Part shown: piece by piece, positions 56,848-64,000 of the stretch | Numbering within the stretch: the stretch's first letter is position 1 | Layout: every line of letters begins with the position of its first letter | Source of the DNA: Desertivibrio insolitus | Lineage (GTDB): Bacteria; Actinomycetota; Actinomycetes; Actinomycetales; Microbacteriaceae | DNA: 64,000 nt | Direction of reading: 5' to 3' | Assembly (NCBI RefSeq): GCF_017355965.1 | Contig: NZ_JAFIQW010000004.1 | Location: forward strand, 186,001 to 250,000 | Notes under the pieces: generated by a model | Databases searched by the model: none | What the model was told of the DNA's origin: nothing | The model's input: the letters and a program-made list of their open reading frames with translations, nothing else | Position numbers and translations under genes: made by a program

Positions 56848-56952
56848 TGCACCGGCGCGGCCGTCGTAGTCCTGGTCGCTGATGTGCTCCTTCCACACGG
56901 TGGTGGTTGGGTGGGGCCCAGGCGCGAACCCGCGTTGCCAGGAGGAACGCGA

Positions 56953-57516
56953 TTACCGGCAATAGCGGCGCTTGAGGGCCTCGTCGACGCCTCGCGCCTT
57001 CGCGACACGCGCGAGACCTCCGAGTGTGACGTTCATGACGCGGAGCGCTCCGACCGCTCGCGTGTCGCTCAGCTCGAGCAGCACTGCCAGATGCAGCGGG
57101 TTCGTCGGCATGCTCCTCCGGTCGACCAGGCCGTCGGTCGCCAGACCGTAAGCGATTCGCAGGGACTGCTCGAAACCTTCGTGTCCTGGTCGCAGCTCGA
57201 CGTGTACTCTCGCTGGCTCGCTCGTGGACGCGTTGAACCAGCGATGCACGATCCCGATCGGCACGAGCGCGTTCTCCCCGGGGTGCAGAATCAGGCGCCG
57301 TTCGCCCACCTGCGCGCTGAGCTCGCCCTCCTTGGCGAAGAACTGTTCGGTGAAGGACCGGTGGTAGTGGAGGACGTTCCCACCGCCCGGCGCCACCACC
57401 ATCTCGACGAGCGTCAGCTCACCGTCGGTCTCGCTGGCGGTCTTGAGAAAAGTCACCCGGTCGCGCTGCACCGGGTTGTAGATCTCGCGCTGAAGCGGCT
57501 GAGTCAACGGTCTCAC
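56953..57516 (-). CDS. cupin-domain protein
   Basis: A 187-residue protein. The conserved beta-barrel (about 30-115) carries the metal-binding pattern: HYH plus Glu in NVLHYHRSFTEQFFAKEGE, and the second motif His in PGENALVPIGIVHRWFN. The C-terminal part is helical (VLLELSDTRAVGALRVMNV). Cupins of this sort bind small ligands or act as dioxygenases or isomerases; nothing here selects a substrate. GTG start is uncertain because the ribosome binding site is poor. Single gene facing the tRNA-Val side. Confidence 0.8.
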   Translation of the reverse strand: MRPLTQPLQREIYNPVQRDRVTFLKTASETDGELTLVEMVVAPGGGNVLHYHRSFTEQFFAKEGELSAQVGERRLILHPGENALVPIGIVHRWFNASTSEPARVHVELRPGHEGFEQSLRIAYGLATDGLVDRRSMPTNPLHLAVLLELSDTRAVGALRVMNVTLGGLARVAKARGVDEALKRRYCR

Positions 57517-57796
57517 CCCTTCGAGGCTGAACGCCTCGGTCGCGTGTGAAGCGGATGGGCGGGAAGGGGCGCCTCGACAGGTGACGACGTGGCGTCATGA
57601 CGGCTGTGGCCGGTGGGGATCATGGTGCGGCCGCCGGGCCAGCGACGTCAAGGGGTCGCCCGGGCGAGCCCTGCCGTCCCGAATCGCTTGCCACTGACGG
57701 GTCATTCGGAGAGGACAGTCGCGGTGCTCAAGAGCTTGACGGGCAGATTCGGCACGGCCACACTCCCTTCCATCCGGACAGGCAGGAGGCTGCGCT

Positions 57797-58222
57797 GTGA
57801 GAGGGAGATGGCCACTCGTCGTTGCTTCGACTGCTCAACTCGGTTCTGGGCTCCTGGCTCGGCGGATCGCGTTGCGAGACGGTCTTGCCGCTGACTGGCG
57901 GGTGATCCGGCTTCCGCCCGACCGGCTGGCCACTCACCAGTGGATCGTCGGCACGGCGCTGTCCGCGCCGAACGTGATGCTCGTCGCTCAAACGGCGCTC
58001 GTCGCTGCACTCGCCGTTCGGCCCCTTCCGTGGGCGGCGCGGGGACTGGGAGCGCTCGGAGGGATGATGGCCGCCGGCTACTTGATGGAGGCAGGATTCC
58101 CGGAGGCGATTCGTCAGCCGGACCGCGAGAAGACGCCGATCCTGCTCGGCGGGTTCGCGCTTGCCCTCGCAATGGGATTGCTCGGCTCGCGCGCCGCACG
58201 AAGCCGCGGGTCGATCGCCTGA
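57797..58222 (+). CDS. small polytopic membrane protein
   Basis: A 141-residue protein with about three to four hydrophobic segments (VVASTAQLGSGLLA, APNVMLVAQTALVAALAV, GLGALGGMMAAGYLM, ILLGGFALALAMGLLGS). GTG start behind a near-perfect AGGAGG at 8 nt. Not recognised. The 280 nt before it hold no supported gene. It is followed by a lysozyme-like protein gene in the same direction but about 150 nt away. Confidence 0.7.
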   Translation: MRGRWPLVVASTAQLGSGLLARRIALRDGLAADWRVIRLPPDRLATHQWIVGTALSAPNVMLVAQTALVAALAVRPLPWAARGLGALGGMMAAGYLMEAGFPEAIRQPDREKTPILLGGFALALAMGLLGSRAARSRGSIA

Positions 58223-58369
58223 CGCAGCGGCCGTGCAACCACCGGTGGCGTCCGTGTTGCACACCACGTGCTCCCCATAAAGATCCAGGGCGCGTAACCA
58301 TGCCGGGTTAGGCTCTCCTCCTGCTGACCGGCAGGGCTCACGCGACCAACAGAAGGAGGCGCCTCGACG

Positions 58370-59113
58370 GTGGCAGCCCCTTCTCGTCCCCGCCGTCCCA
58401 GCGCGGGAAGCGCACGGCGGCCGTCGACGCGGTCGAACAGAAAGCGCGCAGGCAGTGGCAGTCGGTCGACCACACGGACGAGACGAACGCGACCACGCGC
58501 ATCGCGACGCAGCCCCGCCGACAAGGCATGGTCGCTCGGCTCCGCGGTGTTCGCCGCCGCCGTCGCGGTGCTCGCGGCGGTCCTGCTCGTGATCGGCGCG
58601 GGACAGCAGGGGGCCGGCGGACTCGTCTGCGTCGACGAGGCAGGACAACCGGTCGACCTGCACGCGAACATCAGCGGCTACTCCGGCGAACAACTGAGCA
58701 ACGCGAAGGCCATCATCGACGCCGGAGCCGCGCTCGGCGCGCCCCGCGAGGCCCAGGTCATCGCCGTGATGACCGCGATGGGGGAGTCGGGACTTCGGGT
58801 GCTCGACCACGGCGACGCTGTGGGTCCCGACAGTCGTGGGCTCTTCCAGCAGCGTGACAACGGCGCGTGGGGCACGTATGACGACCGGATGGATCCAACG
58901 ACGAGCGCGCAGCACTTCTACCGGGCTCTTCTGCGCCTGCCGGACTGGCAGTCACTCGAGCCGACGGTGGCCGCCCACCGAGTGCAGCGCAACTCCGACG
59001 AGGACCATTACGCGCGGTACTGGGATGCCGCGAACGCGGTTGTCAGGGGCCTTCCCACCGGCGCACTCCGCTGCGCCGACGGCGATCCATCCGTAGCTCT
59101 CCCGCGCTCATAG
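58370..59113 (+). CDS. membrane-anchored lysozyme/transglycosylase-like protein
   Basis: A 247-residue protein in three parts: a very basic disordered N-terminus (about 1-50, almost only Arg, Ser, Thr, Pro), one membrane helix (GSAVFAAAVAVLAAVLLVIGA), and an extracytoplasmic domain. The latter has AQVIAVMTAMGESGLRVLDH and SRGLFQQR, like the lytic-transglycosylase pattern in which the Glu of GESGL is catalytic, and TSAQHFYRALLRL. Such cell-wall hydrolases occur in mobile-element and phage-derived loci. GTG start with GGAGG about 10 nt away. Catalysis is inferred, not shown. Confidence 0.75.
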   Translation: MAAPSRPRRPSAGSARRPSTRSNRKRAGSGSRSTTRTRRTRPRASRRSPADKAWSLGSAVFAAAVAVLAAVLLVIGAGQQGAGGLVCVDEAGQPVDLHANISGYSGEQLSNAKAIIDAGAALGAPREAQVIAVMTAMGESGLRVLDHGDAVGPDSRGLFQQRDNGAWGTYDDRMDPTTSAQHFYRALLRLPDWQSLEPTVAAHRVQRNSDEDHYARYWDAANAVVRGLPTGALRCADGDPSVALPRS

Positions 59114-59209
59114 TCCCTCGAGTCACATTCGACTCGCCCGTGGATTGGGTATAGCGGTGGACCAGTGATCCGTGCTCTGATAAGCGCAGTCAATCTGGGG
59201 AGGCCGTCG

Positions 59210-59875
59210 GTGAGCCGTCTCAAGCTCGTGCTTCAGTTCTTCGTCTCGGTCGCCGTCACGGCGCTCGGGGTCTTCATCGCGGCTCCGGTCCGCGATCGGC
59301 GAGGCAGCGCGGCCTTCGGTCGACAGCTGGCACGCGCGGGAGAGAGCAAGCAGAAGCTGCTGGCGCTCGTTCCGGCCCTGCTGCTCGTCGGCTGCGCGGC
59401 TGCAGTGCCTCAACCCGGCGAAGACCCCGTGCCGACGACCCCCTCGGTCTCGGACGGGCTGCCTGCGCCAAAAGGGCACGAGCTCGTCGGGAGCTACTCG
59501 TTCGCCGTGCCGAGTGGCGACACCTGCGTGGCGACCTACTTCTTCCCCGATCACGCGGACGACGACCTGCTCGCCACCGCACACTCGGTGTTCGACCGAC
59601 TGACGGCTGAGGACATCGAGCCGGGTGTCGACGAGGCCATCGAGGCCGCGCGTCGCACCGAGGGGACGGCGGTCGACGCCGACGGCAACGAGGTGCCAGC
59701 GGGCTACGGAACCGAGTGGTACCCCGAGCCCGACGTCGAGTACTCGTCGGCGGTGGCGGATGTCATCGGCACGCTGCTGCGGGCGGAGTGGTCGGCGGCC
59801 GGGATCGACGCCGAGCAACCGCAGAACAGCACGCATCAGATGGCCATGGAGTGCGACGGCGAGTCGCGGGACTAG
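59210..59875 (+). CDS. hypothetical protein with two N-terminal hydrophobic segments
   Basis: A 221-residue protein. GTG 59210 has GGGGAGG 6 nt upstream, better than the earlier GTG 59165. Unusually, a first hydrophobic segment (VLQFFVSVAVTALGVFIAAPV) is followed by a polar stretch and then by a second one ending in a perfect lipobox (ALLLVGC). Either the protein has two spans or the real lipoprotein start is further in. The rest is acidic (YSFAVPSGDTCVATYFFP ... STHQMAMECDGE) with two Cys. Not recognised. Confidence 0.65.
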   Translation: MSRLKLVLQFFVSVAVTALGVFIAAPVRDRRGSAAFGRQLARAGESKQKLLALVPALLLVGCAAAVPQPGEDPVPTTPSVSDGLPAPKGHELVGSYSFAVPSGDTCVATYFFPDHADDDLLATAHSVFDRLTAEDIEPGVDEAIEAARRTEGTAVDADGNEVPAGYGTEWYPEPDVEYSSAVADVIGTLLRAEWSAAGIDAEQPQNSTHQMAMECDGESRD

Positions 59876-59928
59876 CAGCGTGGTGCCGGAGTCCCGCTCC
59901 GGCGTCGCCCGAACGAAGGTGAGCTCGA

Positions 59929-60321
59929 ATGCGAGTCCGGTCCTGGGCATTCGTCGGATTGACTGCGCTCGCACTGCCGGGATGCGCCGGCGGCTCGGGC
60001 GAGGCGACGCTGCGGAGCCTCGAGGGCGGGCCGGTGCAGTTCGAAGCGCGCGGCAGCATGGGGGACGGAGTCGATGACGTCCGCGTCTTCGTCTATCACG
60101 AGGGCGATCTGCTGAGCGGGCCCTCTGAGAGCATCGTGCCGTGGAAGACGACCACCGGCGTCGGACCCGTGCCGACGACCGTGAGCATGACGGTCGAGTC
60201 CCTCTCCTCCGACGGCGAGGCGCGCTGCACGATCCACTGGGGTGGTCGGAGCGTCAGCAACACCGCCCGCGGAGACCATGCGGTCGCCGAATGCATCGCC
60301 CACCTCGAGGCGGGCCGGTGA
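59929..60321 (+). CDS. small hypothetical lipoprotein
   Basis: A 130-residue protein with a short signal peptide and lipobox LALPGC (Cys at 19). The mature part is beta-rich (VQFEARGSMGDGVDDVRVFVYHEGD, TTVSMTVESLSSDGEARCTIHWG) and ends HAVAECIAHLEAG, with two Cys that could form a disulfide. Not recognised. It follows the previous gene by 53 nt in the same direction; both look like envelope accessory genes. Confidence 0.7.
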   Translation: MRVRSWAFVGLTALALPGCAGGSGEATLRSLEGGPVQFEARGSMGDGVDDVRVFVYHEGDLLSGPSESIVPWKTTTGVGPVPTTVSMTVESLSSDGEARCTIHWGGRSVSNTARGDHAVAECIAHLEAGR

Positions 60322-60417
60322 GGCACGAGTCGAGTGCCCGGCGCCGACCTATCCACCGTCGGTGGGCTCTGCCATGATCACGCCAACGGCGACCGCAGCG
60401 ACGCGAAGGAGACGACC

Positions 60418-60846
60418 ATGACCGTGCGGCTCAACCCCTACCTCGGATTCCGGGACAACGCCCGGGAAGCGCTCGAGTTCTATCACTCCGTCTTCGGCGG
60501 CGAGCTCACGGTGAGCACCTTCGCCGAGATGCACGCGGCGGAGGACCCTGGCGACGCCGACAAGATCATGCACGGACAGCTCGAGGGCGAGCACGGCCTG
60601 CTCCTCATGGCATCCGACGCTCCAGCGGGCATGGAGACTCCAGACAGGAGCAACATCTCGGTCTCGCTCAGCGGCGACGACGAAGCCGTGCTCACGGCTC
60701 ACTGGAACGGGCTGGCGGCGGGCGCGACGATCATCGAGCCGCTGGTGACGGCGCCCTGGGGTGACACCTTCGGGATGCTCACGGACCGCTTCGGCGTCAC
60801 CTGGCTCGTCAACATCAGCGGCTCGTCCACCCGGCAGCCGTCCTGA
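60418..60846 (+). CDS. VOC-superfamily (PhnB-like) protein
   Basis: A 142-residue single-domain protein of the glyoxalase/bleomycin-resistance fold, PhnB-like subgroup: LNPYLGFRDNAREALEFYHSVFGGELTV at the start, KIMHGQLEGEHGLLLMASD in the middle, and the ending WGDTFGMLTDRFGVTWLVNI. The His of IMHG is a plausible metal ligand. These proteins have no single established role. ATG 60418 has GAAGGAG at good spacing. Stand-alone gene. Confidence 0.88.
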   Translation: MTVRLNPYLGFRDNAREALEFYHSVFGGELTVSTFAEMHAAEDPGDADKIMHGQLEGEHGLLLMASDAPAGMETPDRSNISVSLSGDDEAVLTAHWNGLAAGATIIEPLVTAPWGDTFGMLTDRFGVTWLVNISGSSTRQPS

Positions 60847-60916
60847 GCCGGATCGGCATGGGCTGCGCCGGCCGCATCGACGCGGCGATCACCAGGCCGA
60901 GCGGTGGGGGAGCGGG

Positions 60917-61114
60917 ATGAGCATCGAACCGAAGGCACCACGGAGCCTCGTCATCGGGCTGACAGTGGCCATCGTGCTGGTGCTCGCCGTCGGTGCGGGC
61001 GCGGCGATGCTCGTGTTCAGCGGAGGAACCGCCGACGTCACGACGATCCTCGCGTCGGTGGGGATCTTCCTCGTGCTGTTCCTGCTGTCCGCGCTCGTGA
61101 TGTGGCGGGGCTGA
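60917..61114 (+). CDS. small two-span membrane protein
   Basis: A 65-residue protein with two hydrophobic helices (SLVIGLTVAIVLVLAVGAGAAMLVF and TILASVGIFLVLFLLSALVMW, each about 20 residues long) joined by a short polar turn. ATG 60917 behind GGGGGAGCGGG. Not recognised. Its end is 16 nt from the convergent DUF2200 gene. Confidence 0.65.
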   Translation: MSIEPKAPRSLVIGLTVAIVLVLAVGAGAAMLVFSGGTADVTTILASVGIFLVLFLLSALVMWRG

Positions 61115-61130
61115 CGAGCGGCGAGGGGCG

Positions 61131-61472
61131 TCACGCTCGCAGGATCTTCTCCATCGACTTGCCCTTCGCGAGTTCGTCGACGAGCTTGTCGAGATAGCGG
61201 ATCTTCTGCATGAGCGGGTCCTCGATCTCCTGCACGCGCACGCCGCAGATGACCCCGGTGATGAGCGAGGCGTTCGGATTCAACTGCGCCTGGGCGAAGA
61301 ACTCCTCGAACGTCGTGCCCCGCTCCAGATGCTGCGACAGCGCTGACTCGTCGTAGCCGGTCAGCCACTCGATGATCCGGTCGAGGTCGGCGCTGCTCCG
61401 GCCCTTCCTCTCCACCTTCGTCACGTAGAGGGGATAGACCGAGGCGAAGCTCGTGGTGAAGATCCTGCTCAT
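61131..61472 (-). CDS. DUF2200 protein
   Basis: A 113-residue soluble protein that matches the DUF2200 family along its whole length: [75 protein letters not shown] and the end [12 protein letters not shown]. The family is widespread with unknown function; some members are linked to sugar or stress loci. Single gene. Confidence 0.9.
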   Translation of the reverse strand: MSRIFTTSFASVYPLYVTKVERKGRSSADLDRIIEWLTGYDESALSQHLERGTTFEEFFAQAQLNPNASLITGVICGVRVQEIEDPLMQKIRYLDKLVDELAKGKSMEKILRA

Positions 61473-61624
61473 GCGACGACGCTAGTGCTCGCCCCGCGCC
61501 GCCACGAGGGGTGCAGACAGGGCTCCGGATGCCTCGGCCGGCGGCATCCGGAGCACCGGTACTGTTACGAGCGACCCTGTCGCCGGCACCGGCGACCATG
61601 CGATACCCGATGGAGGACCCTGTC

Positions 61625-63235
61625 GTGAGCCCCGACCGAGCGGAAGTGCGGGATGCCCGCGAAGTGATCGTCTCGGGAGGTGCGACGCTCGGCATCGAGC
61701 TCGGCTCGACCCGCATCAAGGCGTGCCTGATCGGGGACGACCCGGCCACCGTGATCGCGACCGGCAGCCACGAGTGGGAGAACCGCTTCGTCGACCGCCT
61801 CTGGACCTACACCGAGGACGACATCTGGTCGGGCCTGCAGGCGGCCTACGCCGACCTCGTCGCCGACGTGCGCGAGCGCCACGGCGTCGAGCTCGAGAAC
61901 GTCGCCGCGATCGGTGTCTCCGCGATGATGCACGGCTACCTCGCCTTCGGGCCGGAGGACCAGCTGCTCGTGCCGTTCCGCACCTGGCGCAACACGAACA
62001 CGGAGCGCGCGGCCGGCGTGCTGACCGAGCAGTTCGGCACCAACATCCCGCTGCGCTGGTCGATCGCGCACCTCTATCAGGCTGTGCTCGACCACGAGCC
62101 GCACGTGCCCGACATCCGCTTCTTCACGACGCTCGCCGGCTACGTGCACTGGCGGCTCACCGGCCGCCGCGTGCTCGGCGTCGGGGACGCGTCCGGCATG
62201 TTCCCGATCGACGTCGCGACGCGCGACTACGACGCCTCCCTCATCGAGCGCTTCGATGCGCTGGCCCGCGAGGAGGCACCCGGCCTCGACCTGCGAGAGC
62301 TGCTGCCCGACGTGCTCGTCGCGGGTCAGCCGGCGGGAGAGCTGACCGCTGAGGGCGCCGCGCTGCTCGACCCGGCCGGGCGCCTGCAGGCCGGCGCGGT
62401 GTTCTGCCCGCCCGAGGGCGACGCCGGCACCGGCATGGTGGCGACGAGCGCCGTAGCCCCGCGCACCGGCAACGTCAGCGCCGGCACCAGCATCTTCGCG
62501 ATGGTCGTGCTCGAGCGTCCGCTCGAGGGCGTGCACCACGAGCTCGACATCGTGACCACCCCCGCGGGTGACGCCGTCGCGATGGTGCACTGCAACAACG
62601 GCGCCAGCGAGCTCGCGGCCTGGGCGAACATGTTCTCCCGCTTCTCCGCCGCCGCAGGAGCGCCGGTCGAGTCGGATGCCGTGTACGAGACCCTCTTCCG
62701 CGAGGCGCTCGTGGGCGACGCGGATGCCGGTGGGCTGCTCGCCTACAACCACCTCGCCGGCGAGCCGATCGTGGGCCTCGCCGAGGGGCGTCCGCTCTTC
62801 GTCCGCACGCCCGACAGCCGGCTCACGCTCGCCAACTTCATCCGCGCGCAGCTGTACGGCGTCTTCGGCACGCTCGCCCTCGGCATGCGGGTGCTCGACG
62901 CGGAGGGGGTCGCCCTCGATCGGATGCTCGCCCACGGCGGCATGTTCCGCACCGCGGGCGTCGCCCAGCGCTTCCTGGCGGGCGCGCTCGGCGCTCCCGT
63001 CGCCGTCGCCGAGACCGCGTCCGAGGGTGGCGCCTGGGGGATCGCGGTGCTCGCCGCGTACGTCTCCGCCGCCGAGCGCACCGACCTCGACGGCTACCTG
63101 CGCGACACCGTCTTCGCGGATGCCGCGTTCGACACCGTCGAGCCCGATGCCGCCGACGTGGCGGGCTTCAACGCCTACCTGCAGCGCTACGACGCAGGCC
63201 TCGCCGTCGAGCGCGCGGCGGTCGAGTCGCTCTGA
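61625..63235 (+). CDS. FGGY-family carbohydrate kinase
   Basis: A 536-residue sugar kinase of the xylulokinase/gluconokinase superfamily. The ATPase fold begins TLGIELGSTRIKACLIG; other features are IGVSAMMHGYLAFGP, FFTTLAGYVHWRLTGRRVLG, GDASGMFPID (catalytic-Asp region), NVSAGTSIFAMVVLERPL and the C-terminal LAHGGMFRTAGVAQRFLAGA with ASEGGAWGIAVLA. GTG 61625 was chosen because GGAGGA lies 7 nt before it; in-frame codons further upstream lack support. No transporter or isomerase gene is adjacent, so the sugar is unknown. Confidence 0.9.
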   Translation: MSPDRAEVRDAREVIVSGGATLGIELGSTRIKACLIGDDPATVIATGSHEWENRFVDRLWTYTEDDIWSGLQAAYADLVADVRERHGVELENVAAIGVSAMMHGYLAFGPEDQLLVPFRTWRNTNTERAAGVLTEQFGTNIPLRWSIAHLYQAVLDHEPHVPDIRFFTTLAGYVHWRLTGRRVLGVGDASGMFPIDVATRDYDASLIERFDALAREEAPGLDLRELLPDVLVAGQPAGELTAEGAALLDPAGRLQAGAVFCPPEGDAGTGMVATSAVAPRTGNVSAGTSIFAMVVLERPLEGVHHELDIVTTPAGDAVAMVHCNNGASELAAWANMFSRFSAAAGAPVESDAVYETLFREALVGDADAGGLLAYNHLAGEPIVGLAEGRPLFVRTPDSRLTLANFIRAQLYGVFGTLALGMRVLDAEGVALDRMLAHGGMFRTAGVAQRFLAGALGAPVAVAETASEGGAWGIAVLAAYVSAAERTDLDGYLRDTVFADAAFDTVEPDAADVAGFNAYLQRYDAGLAVERAAVESL

Positions 63236-63343
63236 CGAGACGACGGGACGAACGGCCCTGCTGACCGGGGCCGGCGCTGCCTAGCGTTGCCGAATCGTCG
63301 CCGCGGCCGAGCCGGTCGCGGCGAACGGGAAGGGAGACCGCAG

Positions 63344-63466
63344 TTGAACACCGGACACGAGAGCGTGGGCGAGGACCCGCGCGAGTCGCTGCGCAGGCGG
63401 CTCGACGAGGCCATCGACAAGATGGAGACCGAGCACCAGGCGGTGCGGGACCAGCTGCAGGGCTGA
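63344..63466 (+). CDS. 40-residue hydrophilic protein, paralogue of the gene at 63938
   Basis: TTG start with AAGGGAGACC about 6 nt upstream. The product is short, acidic and helical: MNTGHESVGEDPRESLRRRL followed by DEAIDKMETEHQAVRDQLQG, a likely coiled coil. The DPRESLRRRL segment recurs as DPRDQLRVR in the partial gene at the window end, which also has a strong ribosome binding site. Not recognised as a known family. Too short for usual gene finders, but the repeat of the motif and good initiation signals support it. Confidence 0.55.
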   Translation: MNTGHESVGEDPRESLRRRLDEAIDKMETEHQAVRDQLQG

Positions 63467-63488
63467 GCCCGCCCGCCGATCGCAGGAA

Positions 63489-63529
63489 GGACGCCCGCGG
63501 TGCGACGACCGGTCGCGCCGTGGGCGTCC
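63489..63529 (+). terminator. hairpin after the 40-residue gene
   Basis: GGACGCCC (63489-63496) pairs with GGGCGTCC (63522-63529); the loop contains further paired bases (CGG/CCG and a GGTCGC-type inner stem). It lies 22 nt after the stop of the small gene and 16 nt from the end of the convergent membrane-protein gene. No T-run follows. Confidence 0.4.
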
Positions 63530-63545
63530 GCGTCTGCGTGACGCC

Positions 63546-63770
63546 TTAGCTCGAGCGGTAGCGCAACACCAGCCCCGCAGCGATCAGGGCCGACCCGAGC
63601 GGCGGCGCGATCGTGCGCACGATCTGCGAGAAGCCCGTGGCGAACAGGAGCCCGGGCGTGTTCGTTCCGTTGGTCGCGAGGGTGAGCAGCGCGAGGTCGG
63701 CCAGCATGAGGGCGACGGATGCCACGAGCAGGGCGATCCCGGTGGCGAGCATTCGACCGGCGAGACTCAC
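63546..63770 (-). CDS. small membrane protein, 74 residues
   Basis: Two to three hydrophobic segments (LATGIALLVASVALMLADLALLTLA, FSQIVRTIAPPLGSALIAAGLVL in short) with little soluble part, ending RYRSS. GTG 63770 was chosen: AAGGA lies 5 nt before it, and the upstream TTG at 63803 falls inside the probable -10 box TAGATT (63808-63803). Not recognised; probably an integral membrane protein of unknown role. Confidence 0.65.
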   Translation of the reverse strand: MSLAGRMLATGIALLVASVALMLADLALLTLATNGTNTPGLLFATGFSQIVRTIAPPLGSALIAAGLVLRYRSS

Positions 63771-63937
63771 GGTGGTCCTTCCGTCGTCTGAGGGTGCTCG
63801 CAATCTAGGGCTTCGCCCGGGCGCAGCGTCGGCGACGCGGCGGGCGGCGAGCCGGAGGATGCGCTAACCTACCGCGTCCGCTGACGCCGGGATGGGGACA
63901 TCCGTGGCATCCGGGCGTTCATGAAAGGAGAACCACG

Positions 63938-64000
63938 ATGACGACGAACGGGCAGGAGCGTCTGCAGACGAGCGACCCGCGCGACCAGCTTCGTGTGCGC
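63938..64000 (+). CDS. start of a short gene related to 63344-63466 (cut by window end)
   Basis: ATG 63938 behind a perfect AAAGGAG at 7 nt. The 21 visible residues, MTTNGQERLQTSDPRDQLRV plus R, resemble the start of the 40-residue protein at 63344 (a variable start, then DPR, one acidic residue, then LR). The rest lies outside the window. Upstream, TAACCT (63865-63870) may be its -10 box. Confidence 0.55.
   Translation, partial: MTTNGQERLQTSDPRDQLRVR

Noticed and set aside
56908-56945. tRNA 3'-end-like sequence on the minus strand (GGTTCGCGCC ... CCCCACC), a possible att remnant of tRNA-Val
   Set aside because: It matches tRNA-Val only loosely, the T-stem does not pair, and no integrase is nearby; the likeness is probably chance in GC-rich DNA.
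1-64000. CRISPR arrays, insertion sequences, rRNA genes, phage structural genes and classical restriction or defence islands
   Set aside because: None of the expected direct repeats, transposase or integrase motifs, rRNA segments or capsid/tail proteins were seen on either strand.

Overview
The window is chromosomal DNA of a high-GC actinobacterium, most likely a member of Microbacteriaceae. The basis is: a compact single-operon FAS-II block (fabD, fabH, acpP, fabF) behind a PucR-type regulator and aceE; DUF3145, DUF2510 and DUF6457 proteins; an AhpE-type peroxiredoxin; many GTG/TTG starts; and repeated promoters in which a TAnnnT -10 box lies 6-7 nt before the start codon, implying leaderless mRNAs. 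No phage, transposase, rRNA or CRISPR array was seen. Family names come from motif recognition by eye; no database search was run.

Layout. 1-6236: a truncated NarL-type response regulator, a SHOCT protein, a NarL-type sensor kinase, azlCD, peptide deformylase, a DMT transporter and a GT4 glycosyltransferase. 6350-19956: a tRNA(CAU) followed by a nitrate-assimilation region. It holds mobA, DUF6457 and moeA (molybdenum cofactor); a minus-strand operon nirD-cbiX fusion, narK, nitrate reductase and a FAD/[2Fe-2S] electron-transfer subunit; and a divergent nirB, cobA, hemD-wHTH operon. Together these take up nitrate, reduce it to nitrite and then ammonium, and make the molybdenum cofactor and siroheme needed. 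Three promoters here share one GlnR-like box geometry.

19932-27603: a cell-surface cluster of unknown function. A phosphodiester glycosidase and a GT2-GtrA protein diverge from DUF4956, a VTC-type polyphosphate polymerase, a DUF4353 lipoprotein and a two-component system, with a 24-bp element repeated before two of the transcription blocks. 28337-36938: an MFS permease and a catabolic operon resembling E. coli frl (Amadori-product use), with a SIS deglycase-like enzyme, a PfkB kinase, a LacI regulator, an ABC importer and a FrlC-like epimerase. Palindromic operators flank the regulated blocks.

37176-45600: small membrane proteins, an OhrR-like MarR regulator, DUF2510, DUF3618, YihY, DUF1684, a family-A DNA polymerase, GT4 and DUF3145. 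45624-53306: a bidirectional terminator, then the fab operon, its regulator and aceE. 53566-55154: AhpE, a hemerythrin-domain protein and a small hydrophilic protein. 55256-61114: a tRNA-Val followed by a patch of accessory genes, noticeably less GC-rich at first (lipoproteins, GIY-YIG nuclease, cupin, lysozyme-like protein, VOC protein). 61131-64000: DUF2200, an FGGY sugar kinase, and two short look-alike genes, the second cut by the window end.
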